Shown: one piece after another, positions 53,895-63,033 of the stretch
Layout: each line of letters opens with the position of its first letter
How positions within the stretch are numbered: the first letter of the stretch is position 1
Source of the DNA: Chitinophaga sp. Cy-1792
GTDB lineage: Bacteria; Bacteroidota; Bacteroidia; Chitinophagales; Chitinophagaceae
Direction: 5' to 3'
DNA: 64,000 nt
NCBI RefSeq assembly: GCF_011752935.1
Contig: NZ_VWWO01000001.1
Coordinates: 1 to 64,000, forward strand
Position numbers and translations under genes: made by a program
The notes under the pieces: model-generated
Told to the model about the DNA's origin: nothing
Databases searched by the model: none
The model's input: the letters and a program-made list of their open reading frames with translations, nothing else

Positions 53895-55331
53895 GTGAAA
53901 AAACTCGACAAACTCATTATAAAAACATTTCTTGGTCCCTTTATAGCCACTTTTTTCGTGACGCTGTTTGTACTGATTATGCAGTTCCTGTGGAAGTACA
54001 TCGACGATCTGGTGGGAAAAGGACTGGATACCATGGTAATCATTCAGCTGATTGCCTATACCAGTGCAACGCTTGTAACCCTGGCACTTCCGCTGGCTGT
54101 ACTCCTCTCCTCCATCATGACCTTCGGGAACCTGGGTGAAAGTTTTGAGCTTGTAGCCCTGAAATCAGCCGGCATCTCCCTGCTGCGCTTTATCAGACCT
54201 CTCCTGGCCATCTGTACCGTCATCGCCATCGGCGCCTTCCTGTTTGCCAACTACGTCATCCCTGTAGCCAACCTCCAGGCCAAATCACTCCTCTGGGATA
54301 TCACCAATGCCAAACCGGCATTCAATATCAAAGCAGGTGTTTTTTATAAAGATATTCCCGGCTATACCATCAAGGTAGCCCAGAAAGATAAAGATAACCA
54401 GACCATCCACCAGGTCATCATATTTGACCACTCTACCGGTGGAGGCGACAAAATTATTACTGCGGAAAAAGGCCAGATGGTGCTTACTGCCAATAAACGT
54501 TTTCTCTACTTCATCCTGGAAAACGGCTGGAGATACGAAGAACGTGGCAACCGTGGCTTCACCGTACCACCGGACATGATCCGGTTTGGTTTCCATAAAT
54601 ACAGTAAGGCTTTTGACCTCAGCGCGTTTGCATTCAACCGCCTGAACATGGACCTTTTTGCATCCAACCAGCAGATGCTGAACGTCCGCCAGCTGGACCA
54701 GGCCATCGATTCGCTCCAGAAAGTGGAAGCTACCTATGGTAAAACCATGCACGCCTATGTATCCAGCCGGTATACTTTCTCCAAATGGAAAGACAGCGCC
54801 TGGGCCAAAACTGTACCACCCCTTAAAGTAAAAGATTTCGAAGAGGTTATTCCGTTGGAACAGCGCAGAAATGTGCTGGAGAGAGCGGAACAAACCGTTC
54901 GTGAAGGCTTAAGTGCCCTGGAAACTCCTGCTAAAGACTATGAAGACCGACATGGAGCTATATTAATGCACAAAGTAGAATGGCAGCGTAAATTCACACT
55001 GGCGGCAGCATGTATCGTGATGTTCCTGATAGGTGCTCCACTGGGTTCTATTATCCGTAAGGGCGGATTGGGTACCCCACTTGTGTTTGCGGTTATCTTC
55101 TTTGTGATATTTAACGTATTTTTCATGATCGGAGAGAAGATGGCCAGAAGTGGTGTCATGATGACCTGGTCGGGGATGTGGCTCTCCAATATTGTATTGT
55201 TGCCAATCGCGGCTTTTTTAATTTATAAAGCCATGAATGATTCGCAGCTTTTCAATAAAGAATTCTATTTTCGCATTATACAAAAAGTTAAGAAGTTCTT
55301 ACGGAGATTTAAAAGGCAACCTACAACTTAA
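53895..55331 (+). CDS. LptF/LptG family lipopolysaccharide permease
   Basis: 478 residues. The YjgP/YjgQ family layout is clear: N-terminal helices (LDKLIIKTFLGPFIATFFVTLFVLIMQFLWKYIDDLVGKGLD, then LPLAVLLSSIMTFGNLGESFELVALKSAGIS), a large periplasmic beta-jellyroll part (about 130-330), and three C-terminal helices (LAAACIVMFLIGAPLGSIIRKGGLG). It drives LPS extraction from the inner membrane together with LptB. Whether it is the F or G subunit cannot be decided. Co-directional with the PAP2 gene, 12 bases away. Confidence 0.92.
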   Translation: MKKLDKLIIKTFLGPFIATFFVTLFVLIMQFLWKYIDDLVGKGLDTMVIIQLIAYTSATLVTLALPLAVLLSSIMTFGNLGESFELVALKSAGISLLRFIRPLLAICTVIAIGAFLFANYVIPVANLQAKSLLWDITNAKPAFNIKAGVFYKDIPGYTIKVAQKDKDNQTIHQVIIFDHSTGGGDKIITAEKGQMVLTANKRFLYFILENGWRYEERGNRGFTVPPDMIRFGFHKYSKAFDLSAFAFNRLNMDLFASNQQMLNVRQLDQAIDSLQKVEATYGKTMHAYVSSRYTFSKWKDSAWAKTVPPLKVKDFEEVIPLEQRRNVLERAEQTVREGLSALETPAKDYEDRHGAILMHKVEWQRKFTLAAACIVMFLIGAPLGSIIRKGGLGTPLVFAVIFFVIFNVFFMIGEKMARSGVMMTWSGMWLSNIVLLPIAAFLIYKAMNDSQLFNKEFYFRIIQKVKKFLRRFKRQPTT

Positions 55332-55343
55332 AACCTACAAAAA

Positions 55344-56018
55344 GTGAAAACGCTGCTTACACTGTTCAGAAAGAATGCCTACTTCTTTCTGCCATTCTTC
55401 TCATGGGTGATCCTGGGAGGTGTATTGCTTTGCTCCATTGGCCAACGTGAGCTGTTTCTCCACATCAACGGAGTACATGCTTCCTGGGCAGACATGGTAG
55501 TAACAGGAATGACCTATCTCGGCGATGGTATCATGTTTAGCCTGGTATTATTGCTGATGTTAGTTACCAAAAGATTCAAGCTCTTTTTTACCGGGCTGGC
55601 TTCTTTTCTGCTGGCCGTACTCATCGTACAGGTAGCTAAACATTATTATTGCGCCCCCCGCCCGATCAGCTATTTTGGCGACCAGGCAGGCGCATTGGTT
55701 CATACCGTAAAATGGGTAACTGTTCATAGCAGCAACAGCTTCCCTTCCGGCCATTCTGCCGGTGCTTTTGCCATGTTCTGCTTTCTTTCCCTTGTTCTTC
55801 CTAACAAAAGATGGGGTATCGCATTCATTGCGCTTGCACTCATTGCCGGTTATTCCAGAATCTACCTCGCTCAACATTTCTTCGCAGATGTTTATGTAGG
55901 TAGTATCATCGGAACATTAAGTTCCATCGCCGCTTATAGCTTTTTCCAATTCCGTAATACCACTTCTGCCAATGAACTATGTGCAGAAGCCATTTTAAAT
56001 GCCAACGCGCCAGCTTAG
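55344..56018 (+). CDS. PAP2 family membrane phosphatase
   Basis: 224 residues with six helices. The three-part phosphatase motif is present: KHYYCAPRPISYFG, SNSFPSGHSAGA and SRIYLAQHFFADV (catalytic His residues). Members dephosphorylate undecaprenyl pyrophosphate, phosphatidate or lipid A. The neighbours (LptF/G permease and an ArnT-like glycosyltransferase) favour an envelope glycolipid role, by inference. Translation start follows the upstream stop by 12 bases. Confidence 0.92.
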   Translation: MKTLLTLFRKNAYFFLPFFSWVILGGVLLCSIGQRELFLHINGVHASWADMVVTGMTYLGDGIMFSLVLLLMLVTKRFKLFFTGLASFLLAVLIVQVAKHYYCAPRPISYFGDQAGALVHTVKWVTVHSSNSFPSGHSAGAFAMFCFLSLVLPNKRWGIAFIALALIAGYSRIYLAQHFFADVYVGSIIGTLSSIAAYSFFQFRNTTSANELCAEAILNANAPA

Positions 56019-56037
56019 AAAAATTTTCTGATTTATA

Positions 56038-57663
56038 ATGAGATATCTGTTGATTGCCATCGTGGCGGCCTTGTTGTTTATTCCTTTCCTCGGTGCAGTG
56101 CACCTTTTTGACTGGGACGAAATAAACTTCGCTGAAGCCGCAAGGGAAATGATTGTCACGCACAACTTTAGTCAGGTTCAAATCGATTTCAGACCTTTCT
56201 GGGAAAAACCACCTTTATTCATCTGGATGCAGGCCGGCAGTATGATGCTTTTTGGCGTCAACGACTTCGCAGCACGTTTCCCTAATGCAATCATTGGTAT
56301 CATCACCCTGTTATCTGTATATGCTATCGGCAAAAAAACTGCTGATGAAAAGCTGGGGCTCTGGTGGGCACTGGTATATGCAGGTTCATGGTTACCTCAT
56401 TTCTATTTCAAATCCGGGATTATAGACCCTACTTTTAACCTGTTTATCTTCCTGTCCATCTATTTCGCGCATCGCATTGCCTTTGCTGAGAAACCGTTGT
56501 ACATGGCGGTGATCAGCGGCTTCCTACTGGGGCTCGCTGTACTGACCAAAGGACCTGTGGCGATACTGGTAGCCATCCTTTGCCTGCTGGTATACTGGAT
56601 TGTTAACAAAGGCCGTATTGCCATCAGATTCTCGCATATCGGGCTCATCGCTTTATTCGCCTGCTTCACTACCCTGCTCTGGTTTGGTTATGAAATCATT
56701 GCCCATGGCTGGTGGTTTGTCAACGAATTCGTGAAATACCAGATCCGCCTGCTGACTACAGAAGACGCGGGGCATGGCGGGCCATTCTTCTACCACTGGA
56801 TAGTGTTGCTGGCAGGCTGCTTTCCTGCAAGCATATTTCTTTTCACGTATTTCCAGGGGAAAAAGCAGTCTATTTACAGTGGCGGTGCTGCTAACCAGGA
56901 ATTGAAGGATTTCAAAAAATGGATGTGGGTATTGTTCTGGGTGGTACTGATCCTGTTTTCTATTGTTAAAACGAAGATCGTACACTATTCTTCCCTCTGC
57001 TATTTTCCGCTTACCTTCCTGGCTGCCAACCAGGTTTACCAATTGGCAGAAGGCAAAATACGCCTTCGTGGGTGGGTTCTTGGCCTATTACTCTGCATTG
57101 GTGTAATACTGGGAATTGCCATCGGGCTGTTGCCATTGGTGGGTGTATATAAAAACGAGTTGATTCCTTATATCGGCGATAAGTTTGCAGTTGCTAACCT
57201 ACAGGCAGATGTACCGTGGTCGGTTACTGAAGCGGGTTACGGCATTGGTTACGCCATATTGGTGATTATCAGCGGTGTACTACTGGCAAAGAAAAAGATA
57301 AGGCAGGGTCTGATCTGCCTGTTTGTAAGTACTATCGTGGCAATACAGGTTACTGTCGTACATTTTGTGCCTAAAGTGGAAGCCTATTCACAGCGGGCGG
57401 CTATCGAATTCTTTGAGTCGCTGCAAGGCAAGGATGTATATGTGAAGGCACTGAGCTATCACAGTTATGCACAGCATTATTACAGCAGGGAAATGCCGCA
57501 TGCCAACCAGAATTACTATAATCTGGACTGGCTGCTAAATGGTCAGATAGATAAACCTGCGTATTTCATCTGCAGGATCACCGATGCTGACGAATACAGG
57601 CATCATCCTAATCTGGAGGTAATTGGAGAGAAGAACGGGTTTGTATTCTTCAGACGTAAATAA
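56038..57663 (+). CDS. ArnT/PMT-like membrane glycosyltransferase (GT39/GT83 type)
   Basis: 541 residues with about 12 helices. The family N-terminal acidic motif is FDWDEINFAEAAREM (near residues 24-38), followed by FWEKPPLF. These are hallmarks of undecaprenyl-phosphate-sugar-dependent transferases such as ArnT. It probably adds a sugar to lipid A or another envelope acceptor; the acceptor is not known. The third gene of the LptF/G-PAP2-GT run, 19 bases after PAP2. Confidence 0.9.
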   Translation: MRYLLIAIVAALLFIPFLGAVHLFDWDEINFAEAAREMIVTHNFSQVQIDFRPFWEKPPLFIWMQAGSMMLFGVNDFAARFPNAIIGIITLLSVYAIGKKTADEKLGLWWALVYAGSWLPHFYFKSGIIDPTFNLFIFLSIYFAHRIAFAEKPLYMAVISGFLLGLAVLTKGPVAILVAILCLLVYWIVNKGRIAIRFSHIGLIALFACFTTLLWFGYEIIAHGWWFVNEFVKYQIRLLTTEDAGHGGPFFYHWIVLLAGCFPASIFLFTYFQGKKQSIYSGGAANQELKDFKKWMWVLFWVVLILFSIVKTKIVHYSSLCYFPLTFLAANQVYQLAEGKIRLRGWVLGLLLCIGVILGIAIGLLPLVGVYKNELIPYIGDKFAVANLQADVPWSVTEAGYGIGYAILVIISGVLLAKKKIRQGLICLFVSTIVAIQVTVVHFVPKVEAYSQRAAIEFFESLQGKDVYVKALSYHSYAQHYYSREMPHANQNYYNLDWLLNGQIDKPAYFICRITDADEYRHHPNLEVIGEKNGFVFFRRK

Positions 57664-57677
57664 CGCACTATCATAAA

Positions 57678-57716
57678 AAGGGCTGGCCATCGGTTTTCAC
57701 CTGATGGCCAGCCCTT
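57678..57716 (+). terminator. Terminator of the envelope operon
   Basis: AAGGGCTGGCCATC and GATGGCCAGCCCTT form a perfect 14-bp stem with an 11-base loop. T-rich sequence is weak on both sides. Confidence 0.65.
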
Positions 57717-57723
57717 AAATATT

Positions 57724-57751
57724 AAAGCTGCTATCAGCCGATAGCAGCTTT
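57724..57751 (-). terminator. Hairpin overlapping the sod stop codon
   Basis: AAAGCTGCTATC and GATAGCAGCTTT form a perfect 12-bp stem with loop AGCC. The stop codon of the superoxide dismutase gene (57734-57736) straddles the stem-loop junction. Confidence 0.55.
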
Positions 57752-58471
57752 GTATCTTTTGTCCACTTCATTCCAGTTGATAACATTCCAGAATGCGTTG
57801 ATATAGTCAGGACGTTTATTCTGGTAATGGAGATAATAGGCATGTTCCCATACATCCAGGGCCAGTATTGGTGCTCCTTTATCCGTTACGATATTAGTCA
57901 TCAACGGGTTATCCTGGTTAGGGGTGCTTGTTATTGCCAGTTTTTTATCTTTTGTAACGATTACCCATGCCCAGCCTGAACCGAATACTGTTTTTGCTGC
58001 GTCGTTGAATTTGGTCTGGAAGGCTTCCCATGATCCAAAATCTTTATTGATAGCGGCTTTCAGTTTATCGGAAGGGGTTGTTTTCTCTGGCGACAGGAGT
58101 GTCCAGAAAAGGGAGTGATTGTAGTGACCGCCACCGTTGTTACGGATTGCTTTGTCGGCAGGATTGGTGGTAACTTTGTTCAGGATCTGTTCGAGGGTAA
58201 GCGATGCATAAGGTGTATTATTCACTGCATCATTAAGATTTTTGACATAGGCGCCATGGTGTTTATCATGATGGATTTCCATGGTGAGTTTGTCGATGTT
58301 AGGCTCCAGGGCGTCATAGCCATAAGTCAGTGGAGGTAAAACGAATGGGGCTTTAGGATCAGCAGCATTAGTTTTCACAGGAGCTGCGGTAGTCGCCAGA
58401 CTACTGAGCGGACCGCTCAGTACAGCGGCGCCGGCGAGGCCGGTAAGCTTGATAAATTCTCTTTTGTTCAT
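57734..58471 (-). CDS. Exported Fe/Mn superoxide dismutase
   Basis: 245 residues. An N-terminal Tat-like signal ([19 protein letters not shown], cleavage near residue 30) is followed by a standard Fe/Mn-[54 protein letters not shown], and [16 protein letters not shown]. All four metal ligands (His, His, Asp, His) are present. It removes superoxide outside the cytoplasm. The signal has Lys-Arg rather than Arg-Arg. Confidence 0.93.
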   Translation of the reverse strand: MNKREFIKLTGLAGAAVLSGPLSSLATTAAPVKTNAADPKAPFVLPPLTYGYDALEPNIDKLTMEIHHDKHHGAYVKNLNDAVNNTPYASLTLEQILNKVTTNPADKAIRNNGGGHYNHSLFWTLLSPEKTTPSDKLKAAINKDFGSWEAFQTKFNDAAKTVFGSGWAWVIVTKDKKLAITSTPNQDNPLMTNIVTDKGAPILALDVWEHAYYLHYQNKRPDYINAFWNVINWNEVDKRYKAAIG

Positions 58472-58508
58472 ATGAAAAGATTGAATTTGTTTAAACTGAT
58501 GGTATTCA

Positions 58509-58516
58509 CAAATCTA
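58509..58516 (-). promoter_or_regulatory. -7 element of the superoxide dismutase gene
   Basis: On the minus strand TAGATTTG fits TAnnTTTG, 37 bases from the start codon. No good -33. Confidence 0.5.
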
Positions 58517-58743
58517 CTGGTTAGCAGGATAAAAATTTTATCAAATTTTACACCAATCAGATGACTTTAAAATTTCTACAAAATATTTCAGGATATCTAT
58601 AGTATTGAGAACCAGTATACCAGGTGATTTCACCCCGTCATTTCCACAAAAATTGAACGTGACAATATGGATAATTCTGGAAATAATACTATTTTACCAT
58701 TACCTTCATGTGAAGATCAATCGATTTTAATCTTTTTCGACTA

Positions 58744-58908
58744 ATGAGACTATTTATCCCGGGCGCCGCTAACTTCGGAGATAGAAATGCAACCCTTGCT
58801 GCTATGGCCAACAAAAATCATTATCAGCAATTTCTTCTGCTGGCTTATTCCGTTGTTAGTATGACCGAGTTGATCAGATTAAAGCGCATCAGTTCCAGCA
58901 TTGTTTAA
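58744..58908 (+). CDS. Possible 54-residue peptide ORF upstream of the acyltransferase gene
   Basis: ATG to TAA, 54 codons, 58 bases before the acyltransferase-like gene. The product starts MRLFIPGAANFGDRN, has a mildly hydrophobic centre (YQQFLLLAYSVVSM) and ends in a basic, Ser-rich tail (LIRLKRISSSIV). It has no signal peptide or known domain. Its placement directly before a transferase and a ThiF-type adenylyltransferase makes a substrate peptide possible, by analogy with MccA/MccB; it could equally be untranslated leader. No ribosome binding site is visible, but few genes here have one. Confidence 0.35.
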   Translation: MRLFIPGAANFGDRNATLAAMANKNHYQQFLLLAYSVVSMTELIRLKRISSSIV

Positions 58909-58966
58909 GCAGCATGGAAGCAATCGTAAACCTGGTTATAAATTAATATAAAAGCATCCCAGTTAC

Positions 58967-59689
58967 ATGCTTAAGGTTAGAGTATTCAAGGCGATAGAGT
59001 ATCCTGAAGAATGTTTGCAGTATATTGCAGGGCATCGTAAAGTGTTAGAAGCATACGGTGTAACAAAAGTTACGTCTGCGAACGTGGACTGGATGTACGA
59101 GCCTTATACCTATATCATCACCGTTAGCAACGACGACTATACGAAAATGTATGGTGGCTGTCGTATTCAGCTGGCAGGTGGCAGCGTTCCTTTACCCATC
59201 GAAAGTGCCATCAATACCATGGACCCTCGTATTTTTGGTATTGTCAAGGACCTGGCAGATGGCGGTGGTACCGGCGAATTTTGCGGCCTCTGGAATTCCA
59301 GGGAAGTAGCAGGCTGGGGAATCGGCAGCATCGTGCTGTTCCGTGTAGTAAATGCGGTATTGAACCAGTTGCCGGTAACAACATTTCTTGGATTTTGCGC
59401 CCAGACAACCTTCAGGAACAGTATCCGTACCGGTTATCAGATCATGACAAATATAGGTAACCAGGGAACATTCTACTACCCGAAGGAAGACCTGATCGCT
59501 ACCGCCCTTATCCTCCAGGATCCGCTGGAACTAAAAAGCGCCCATCCCGAGGACAGGGAGAGAATGCTGAGTTTGCGTAATAACCCCGTACAGACTATCA
59601 TTGAAAAAGGACCCAAGGGAGAAATGCAGGTAGACTATGACCTTAGAATAATGTCAGCAGCAACTTCCGAGCTGCCATTGGTTAAATAG
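58967..59689 (+). CDS. Acyltransferase-like protein (GNAT/autoinducer-synthase fold suspected)
   Basis: 240 residues, no signal peptide. The order of motifs resembles LuxI/FeeM-type N-acyltransferases: a strand with YGGCRIQLAGGSVPLPIES (residues 62-80), an acidic-aromatic stretch EFCGLWNSREV (104-114), a helix FRVVNAVLNQ, then FLGFCAQTTFRNSIRTGYQIM (140-160), where the Arg-x-Gly at the end matches the C-terminal acyl-CoA/ACP site of such enzymes. The assignment is by pattern only. It starts an operon with ThiF-like, 7TM kinase and receiver-kinase genes (gaps of 15, 13 and 22 bases). Confidence 0.65.
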   Translation: MLKVRVFKAIEYPEECLQYIAGHRKVLEAYGVTKVTSANVDWMYEPYTYIITVSNDDYTKMYGGCRIQLAGGSVPLPIESAINTMDPRIFGIVKDLADGGGTGEFCGLWNSREVAGWGIGSIVLFRVVNAVLNQLPVTTFLGFCAQTTFRNSIRTGYQIMTNIGNQGTFYYPKEDLIATALILQDPLELKSAHPEDRERMLSLRNNPVQTIIEKGPKGEMQVDYDLRIMSAATSELPLVK

Positions 59690-59704
59690 CAACAAATTTC
59701 TGAA

Positions 59705-60823
59705 ATGAGCATAATACTAGAAGAGGCTTTAGCAGCAGGCAACAAGGATAATAACGAAAGAAAGGTAGTTTTTTATCACCTGCAGCAGCCAGCACAAAAA
59801 GCTGCATTAGAAGCACTGCTAAAACAGCACCCCCACATCTGTGTTTACGACGCCTTTACGGCACAGCTCGCGGAACTGATCAAACTCCGCAACCCTACCC
59901 AACGACTCACCGATCAGCAAATCCAGGAACATATCAGGGAATATCTTGGCAGCACACCAGCCGCGCAACTTGGCGTTTGGGTGTATTATCCCTGGTCTTA
60001 CCGACTGGTGCACATATTGGATGAGGCTGAATTTATCGAACTCCGTACCAGCAGAAATCAGCAGAAAATAACTACCGCAGAAAGGAATAAACTGGCAGGT
60101 AAGAAAATTGGCGTGATAGGATTATCCGTTGGGCAGAGCGTGGCATTGGCACTGGCCATGGAGCGGCTCTGTGGCGAGTTACGTATTGCTGACTTTGATA
60201 CCCTCGACCTCAGCAATATGAACCGTATCCGTACGGGCGTACATAATGTTGGTACACGTAAAACGGTACTGGTAGCCAGAGAAATTGCAGAAATAGATCC
60301 TTTCATCGTTGTTCGTTGTTATGATGAAGGTATTACTGACGATAACATTGATGGATTCCTTACTGAAAACGGTAAACTGGACATACTGGTAGAAGAATGC
60401 GATGGCCTGGATGTAAAGATCCTCGCCCGCCTGAAAGCCAGAGCACAGGGTATCCCGGTGTTAATGGATACCAGCGACAGAGGCATGGTTGATGTGGAAA
60501 GGTTTGATGTCCATCCTGATTTACCTATCTTGCATGGAAGAGTGCCTGCAACACTGACCCCTGCAGAAGTACGTAGCATGGAGGGACCTGCCCGCATGGC
60601 ACTGGTAGATAGTATCGTCAATTTTAGCGCGTTATCCCCTAAAATGCAATTGTCATTGCAGGAAATCGGGAAAACCATCACCACCTGGCCACAGCTGGCG
60701 TCAGCTGTTATGCTGGGAGGAGCAGCCATCGCACATGTCTGCAGAGAAATTTCCCTGGGTAGCGACATTCATTCCGGCCGATATTATGTAGACCTGGAAC
60801 AAATTTTCAAAACATCAAAGTGA
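59705..60823 (+). CDS. ThiF/E1-like adenylyltransferase
   Basis: 372 residues. An N-terminal region of about 130 residues with unknown fold precedes an E1-like Rossmann domain: nucleotide loop GLSVGQSVA (139-147), DFDTLDLSNMNR (163-174) with the ATP-binding Asp and arginine finger, Lys186, and ECDGLD (231-236). ThiF/MoeB/E1 enzymes adenylate a C-terminal carboxylate. Here the Zn-binding CxxC pairs and an obvious catalytic Cys in the crossover loop are absent (Cys at 46, 156, 205, 232, 346). It may adenylate without making a thioester, as MccB does. No ubiquitin-like or ThiS-like protein is adjacent. Confidence 0.85.
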   Translation: MSIILEEALAAGNKDNNERKVVFYHLQQPAQKAALEALLKQHPHICVYDAFTAQLAELIKLRNPTQRLTDQQIQEHIREYLGSTPAAQLGVWVYYPWSYRLVHILDEAEFIELRTSRNQQKITTAERNKLAGKKIGVIGLSVGQSVALALAMERLCGELRIADFDTLDLSNMNRIRTGVHNVGTRKTVLVAREIAEIDPFIVVRCYDEGITDDNIDGFLTENGKLDILVEECDGLDVKILARLKARAQGIPVLMDTSDRGMVDVERFDVHPDLPILHGRVPATLTPAEVRSMEGPARMALVDSIVNFSALSPKMQLSLQEIGKTITTWPQLASAVMLGGAAIAHVCREISLGSDIHSGRYYVDLEQIFKTSK

Positions 60824-60836
60824 TTACCTTATAAAA

Positions 60837-63011
60837 ATGCGACATCTGATCCAACCGGTATATTATAAATTCGTATGCCTGTTACTGTTAGTAACATCTT
60901 TCTCTTTACCAGCTTGGGCAGATACCATTAATATTTCAAATAATTATCCCATCCAGCTGGCTGAATACGGCCAGCTGGAATATTTATTAGATCCTCCCGG
61001 GAAACTGGAATTCAAGGATATCCTTCATGACGGCAAGTTCCTGAAATTACAGAAACAGATTCCCAACTTCGGCATCACCAAAGACGCCATATGGTTGCGG
61101 TTCACCGTACAGAACACCACCTCTGAAGGAGAACTGATGTTTGACGTCACCTACCCTATTCTCGATCTCATCGACCTTTACTATCCTGATAAGAACGGGC
61201 ATTTCCAGATGATTCCCGGTGGTGAATTAAGACCCTACAACAAAAGACCTGTTAATCACCAGAATTTCGTTTATAATATTAAAATCCCGCAGGGCACTGC
61301 ACAAACATTTTACCTGCGCATACAAAGCCGGGAAGCAGTACTGGTGCCCATCTACATCGGTACCGCCAGAGAAATCTATAACAAGCTATATAATGACGAT
61401 CTGCTGTTGTCTATCTACATCGGTATTATTCTCGTCATGATCTTCTATAATACCTTTATCTTCTTCTCTGTACGCGACTGGAGCTATTTCTACTATATCA
61501 TATATATCTTCTTTGTTGGTCTGGCACAGGTATGTCTGCAAGGCTTTGGCTACCGGTTTTTCTGGAACAACAATATCTTCATTACCGAGCAAAGTGTGCT
61601 GTGGGCGGGGGCTTTATCGGGTATCTCCGTGTTGGTATTCGTACAAAACTTCCTGCATGTAAAGGAAAAAGCGCCATGGGCCTATCGGATATTTACCCTG
61701 TTCATCATCGTCTATTCCAGTACTATAGTGATGAGCTTACTGGGTTATTTCAGTATAGCCTATGCCGTTATAGATTTCCTGGCAATTACCGGCGTCAGCT
61801 TTATTCTGCTGTTTGCCGTATCACAGGCCTTCCGACATTCCAAGCCGGCAAGAATCTTTGTACTGGCCTGGACCATCTTCATTCTGGCGGTGATTGTATT
61901 TGTATTGAAAGATATCGGCATTATCCCCTATAACATTTTCACGAGCCATATCCTGGTGATCGGATCAGGTATGGAAGTCGTATTACTGTCGTTTGCACTG
62001 GCAGATAAAATCAATACTTTTAAAGCAGAGAAAGAGGCCTCTCAGGCGCTCGCACTGCAGATTTCCAAGGAAAATGAGCAACTGGTAAGAGAGCAGAATA
62101 TTATCCTGGAAGCGAAGGTACAGGAGCGTACGGAAGAGTTGCAGAACAGTAACAAGGACCTGAATATTGCCCTCACCAACCTGAAAGATACCCAGACAAG
62201 GCTGGTAGAAAAGGAAAAGATGGCATCCCTCGGTCAGCTGACCGCCGGTATTGCCCATGAAATCAATAACCCTATCAATTTCGTTACTTCCAATATCAAG
62301 CCATTAAAGATGGATATAGCAGACCTCAGAAGCCTGCTGAACCGCTACGACGACCTGAAAACCAGTCCGGATATTCAACAGGAACTCAGCAGTATTGAAA
62401 AGTTCAAACGGGAAATTGATATTGATTATATTCACGAGGAGATTTCTTCCCTGATAAAAGGGATTGAGGACGGGGCTGCCAGAACAGCTGAAATTGTGAA
62501 AGGGCTACGTACCTTTAGCAGACTGGACGAGAGTGATGTGAAATCAATTGATATTCACGAAGGTTTGGATTCCACGTTGGTATTGCTGCGTAACGGCATA
62601 CCTTCCAATGTCAACATCATCAAACACTACAGTGAGTTACCCAAGATAGAGTGCTATGCAGGAAAGGTGAACCAGGTATTTATGAATATCCTGTCGAACT
62701 CACTCAATGCCATTAAAACCAAAAAAGAGCAGACAGATCACGAATCGATCACCATCTCTACCAAACAGGAAGGTGAATTTGTTGTTATTACAATTAAAGA
62801 TACCGGTATTGGTATGTCTGCAGAGGTAAAAGAAAAAATATTTGATCCGTTTTTTACTACTAAGGATGTCGGCGAAGGAACGGGCTTAGGACTTTCCATT
62901 GTATTTAGCATCATTGAGAAGCACAGGGGTAAAATTATCGTGAATTCAGCCCCTGGAGAGGGTGCAGAATTTATTATATATTTACCGCTGGACCTTTCAA
63001 GTCACCTGTAG
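60837..63011 (+). CDS. 7TM-DISM sensor histidine kinase
   Basis: 724 residues. A signal peptide (1 to about 28) precedes a periplasmic 7TMR-DISMED2 carbohydrate-binding-like domain (about 40-180), seven membrane helices (about 190-390), a coiled coil (about 395-465) and a HisKA/HATPase kinase: His474 in GIAHEINNP, N-box IECYAGKVNQVFMNILSNSLNA, DTGIGM and GEGTGLGLS. Senses an external ligand and phosphorylates a receiver, most likely the next gene's. It is coupled to the ThiF gene (13-base gap). Confidence 0.94.
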   Translation: MRHLIQPVYYKFVCLLLLVTSFSLPAWADTINISNNYPIQLAEYGQLEYLLDPPGKLEFKDILHDGKFLKLQKQIPNFGITKDAIWLRFTVQNTTSEGELMFDVTYPILDLIDLYYPDKNGHFQMIPGGELRPYNKRPVNHQNFVYNIKIPQGTAQTFYLRIQSREAVLVPIYIGTAREIYNKLYNDDLLLSIYIGIILVMIFYNTFIFFSVRDWSYFYYIIYIFFVGLAQVCLQGFGYRFFWNNNIFITEQSVLWAGALSGISVLVFVQNFLHVKEKAPWAYRIFTLFIIVYSSTIVMSLLGYFSIAYAVIDFLAITGVSFILLFAVSQAFRHSKPARIFVLAWTIFILAVIVFVLKDIGIIPYNIFTSHILVIGSGMEVVLLSFALADKINTFKAEKEASQALALQISKENEQLVREQNIILEAKVQERTEELQNSNKDLNIALTNLKDTQTRLVEKEKMASLGQLTAGIAHEINNPINFVTSNIKPLKMDIADLRSLLNRYDDLKTSPDIQQELSSIEKFKREIDIDYIHEEISSLIKGIEDGAARTAEIVKGLRTFSRLDESDVKSIDIHEGLDSTLVLLRNGIPSNVNIIKHYSELPKIECYAGKVNQVFMNILSNSLNAIKTKKEQTDHESITISTKQEGEFVVITIKDTGIGMSAEVKEKIFDPFFTTKDVGEGTGLGLSIVFSIIEKHRGKIIVNSAPGEGAEFIIYLPLDLSSHL

Positions 63012-63033
63012 TATTTAACCATAACTGCCATTG

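Larger units (their letters stand above)
58472..58966. other. Divergent region between sod and the acyltransferase cluster
   Basis: It holds the sod -7 element at 58509-58516 and a 54-codon ORF at 58744-58908. The stretch 58520-58740 shows no gene or clear promoter. No convincing TTTG/TAnnTTTG pair was found for the rightward cluster. Confidence 0.5.
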
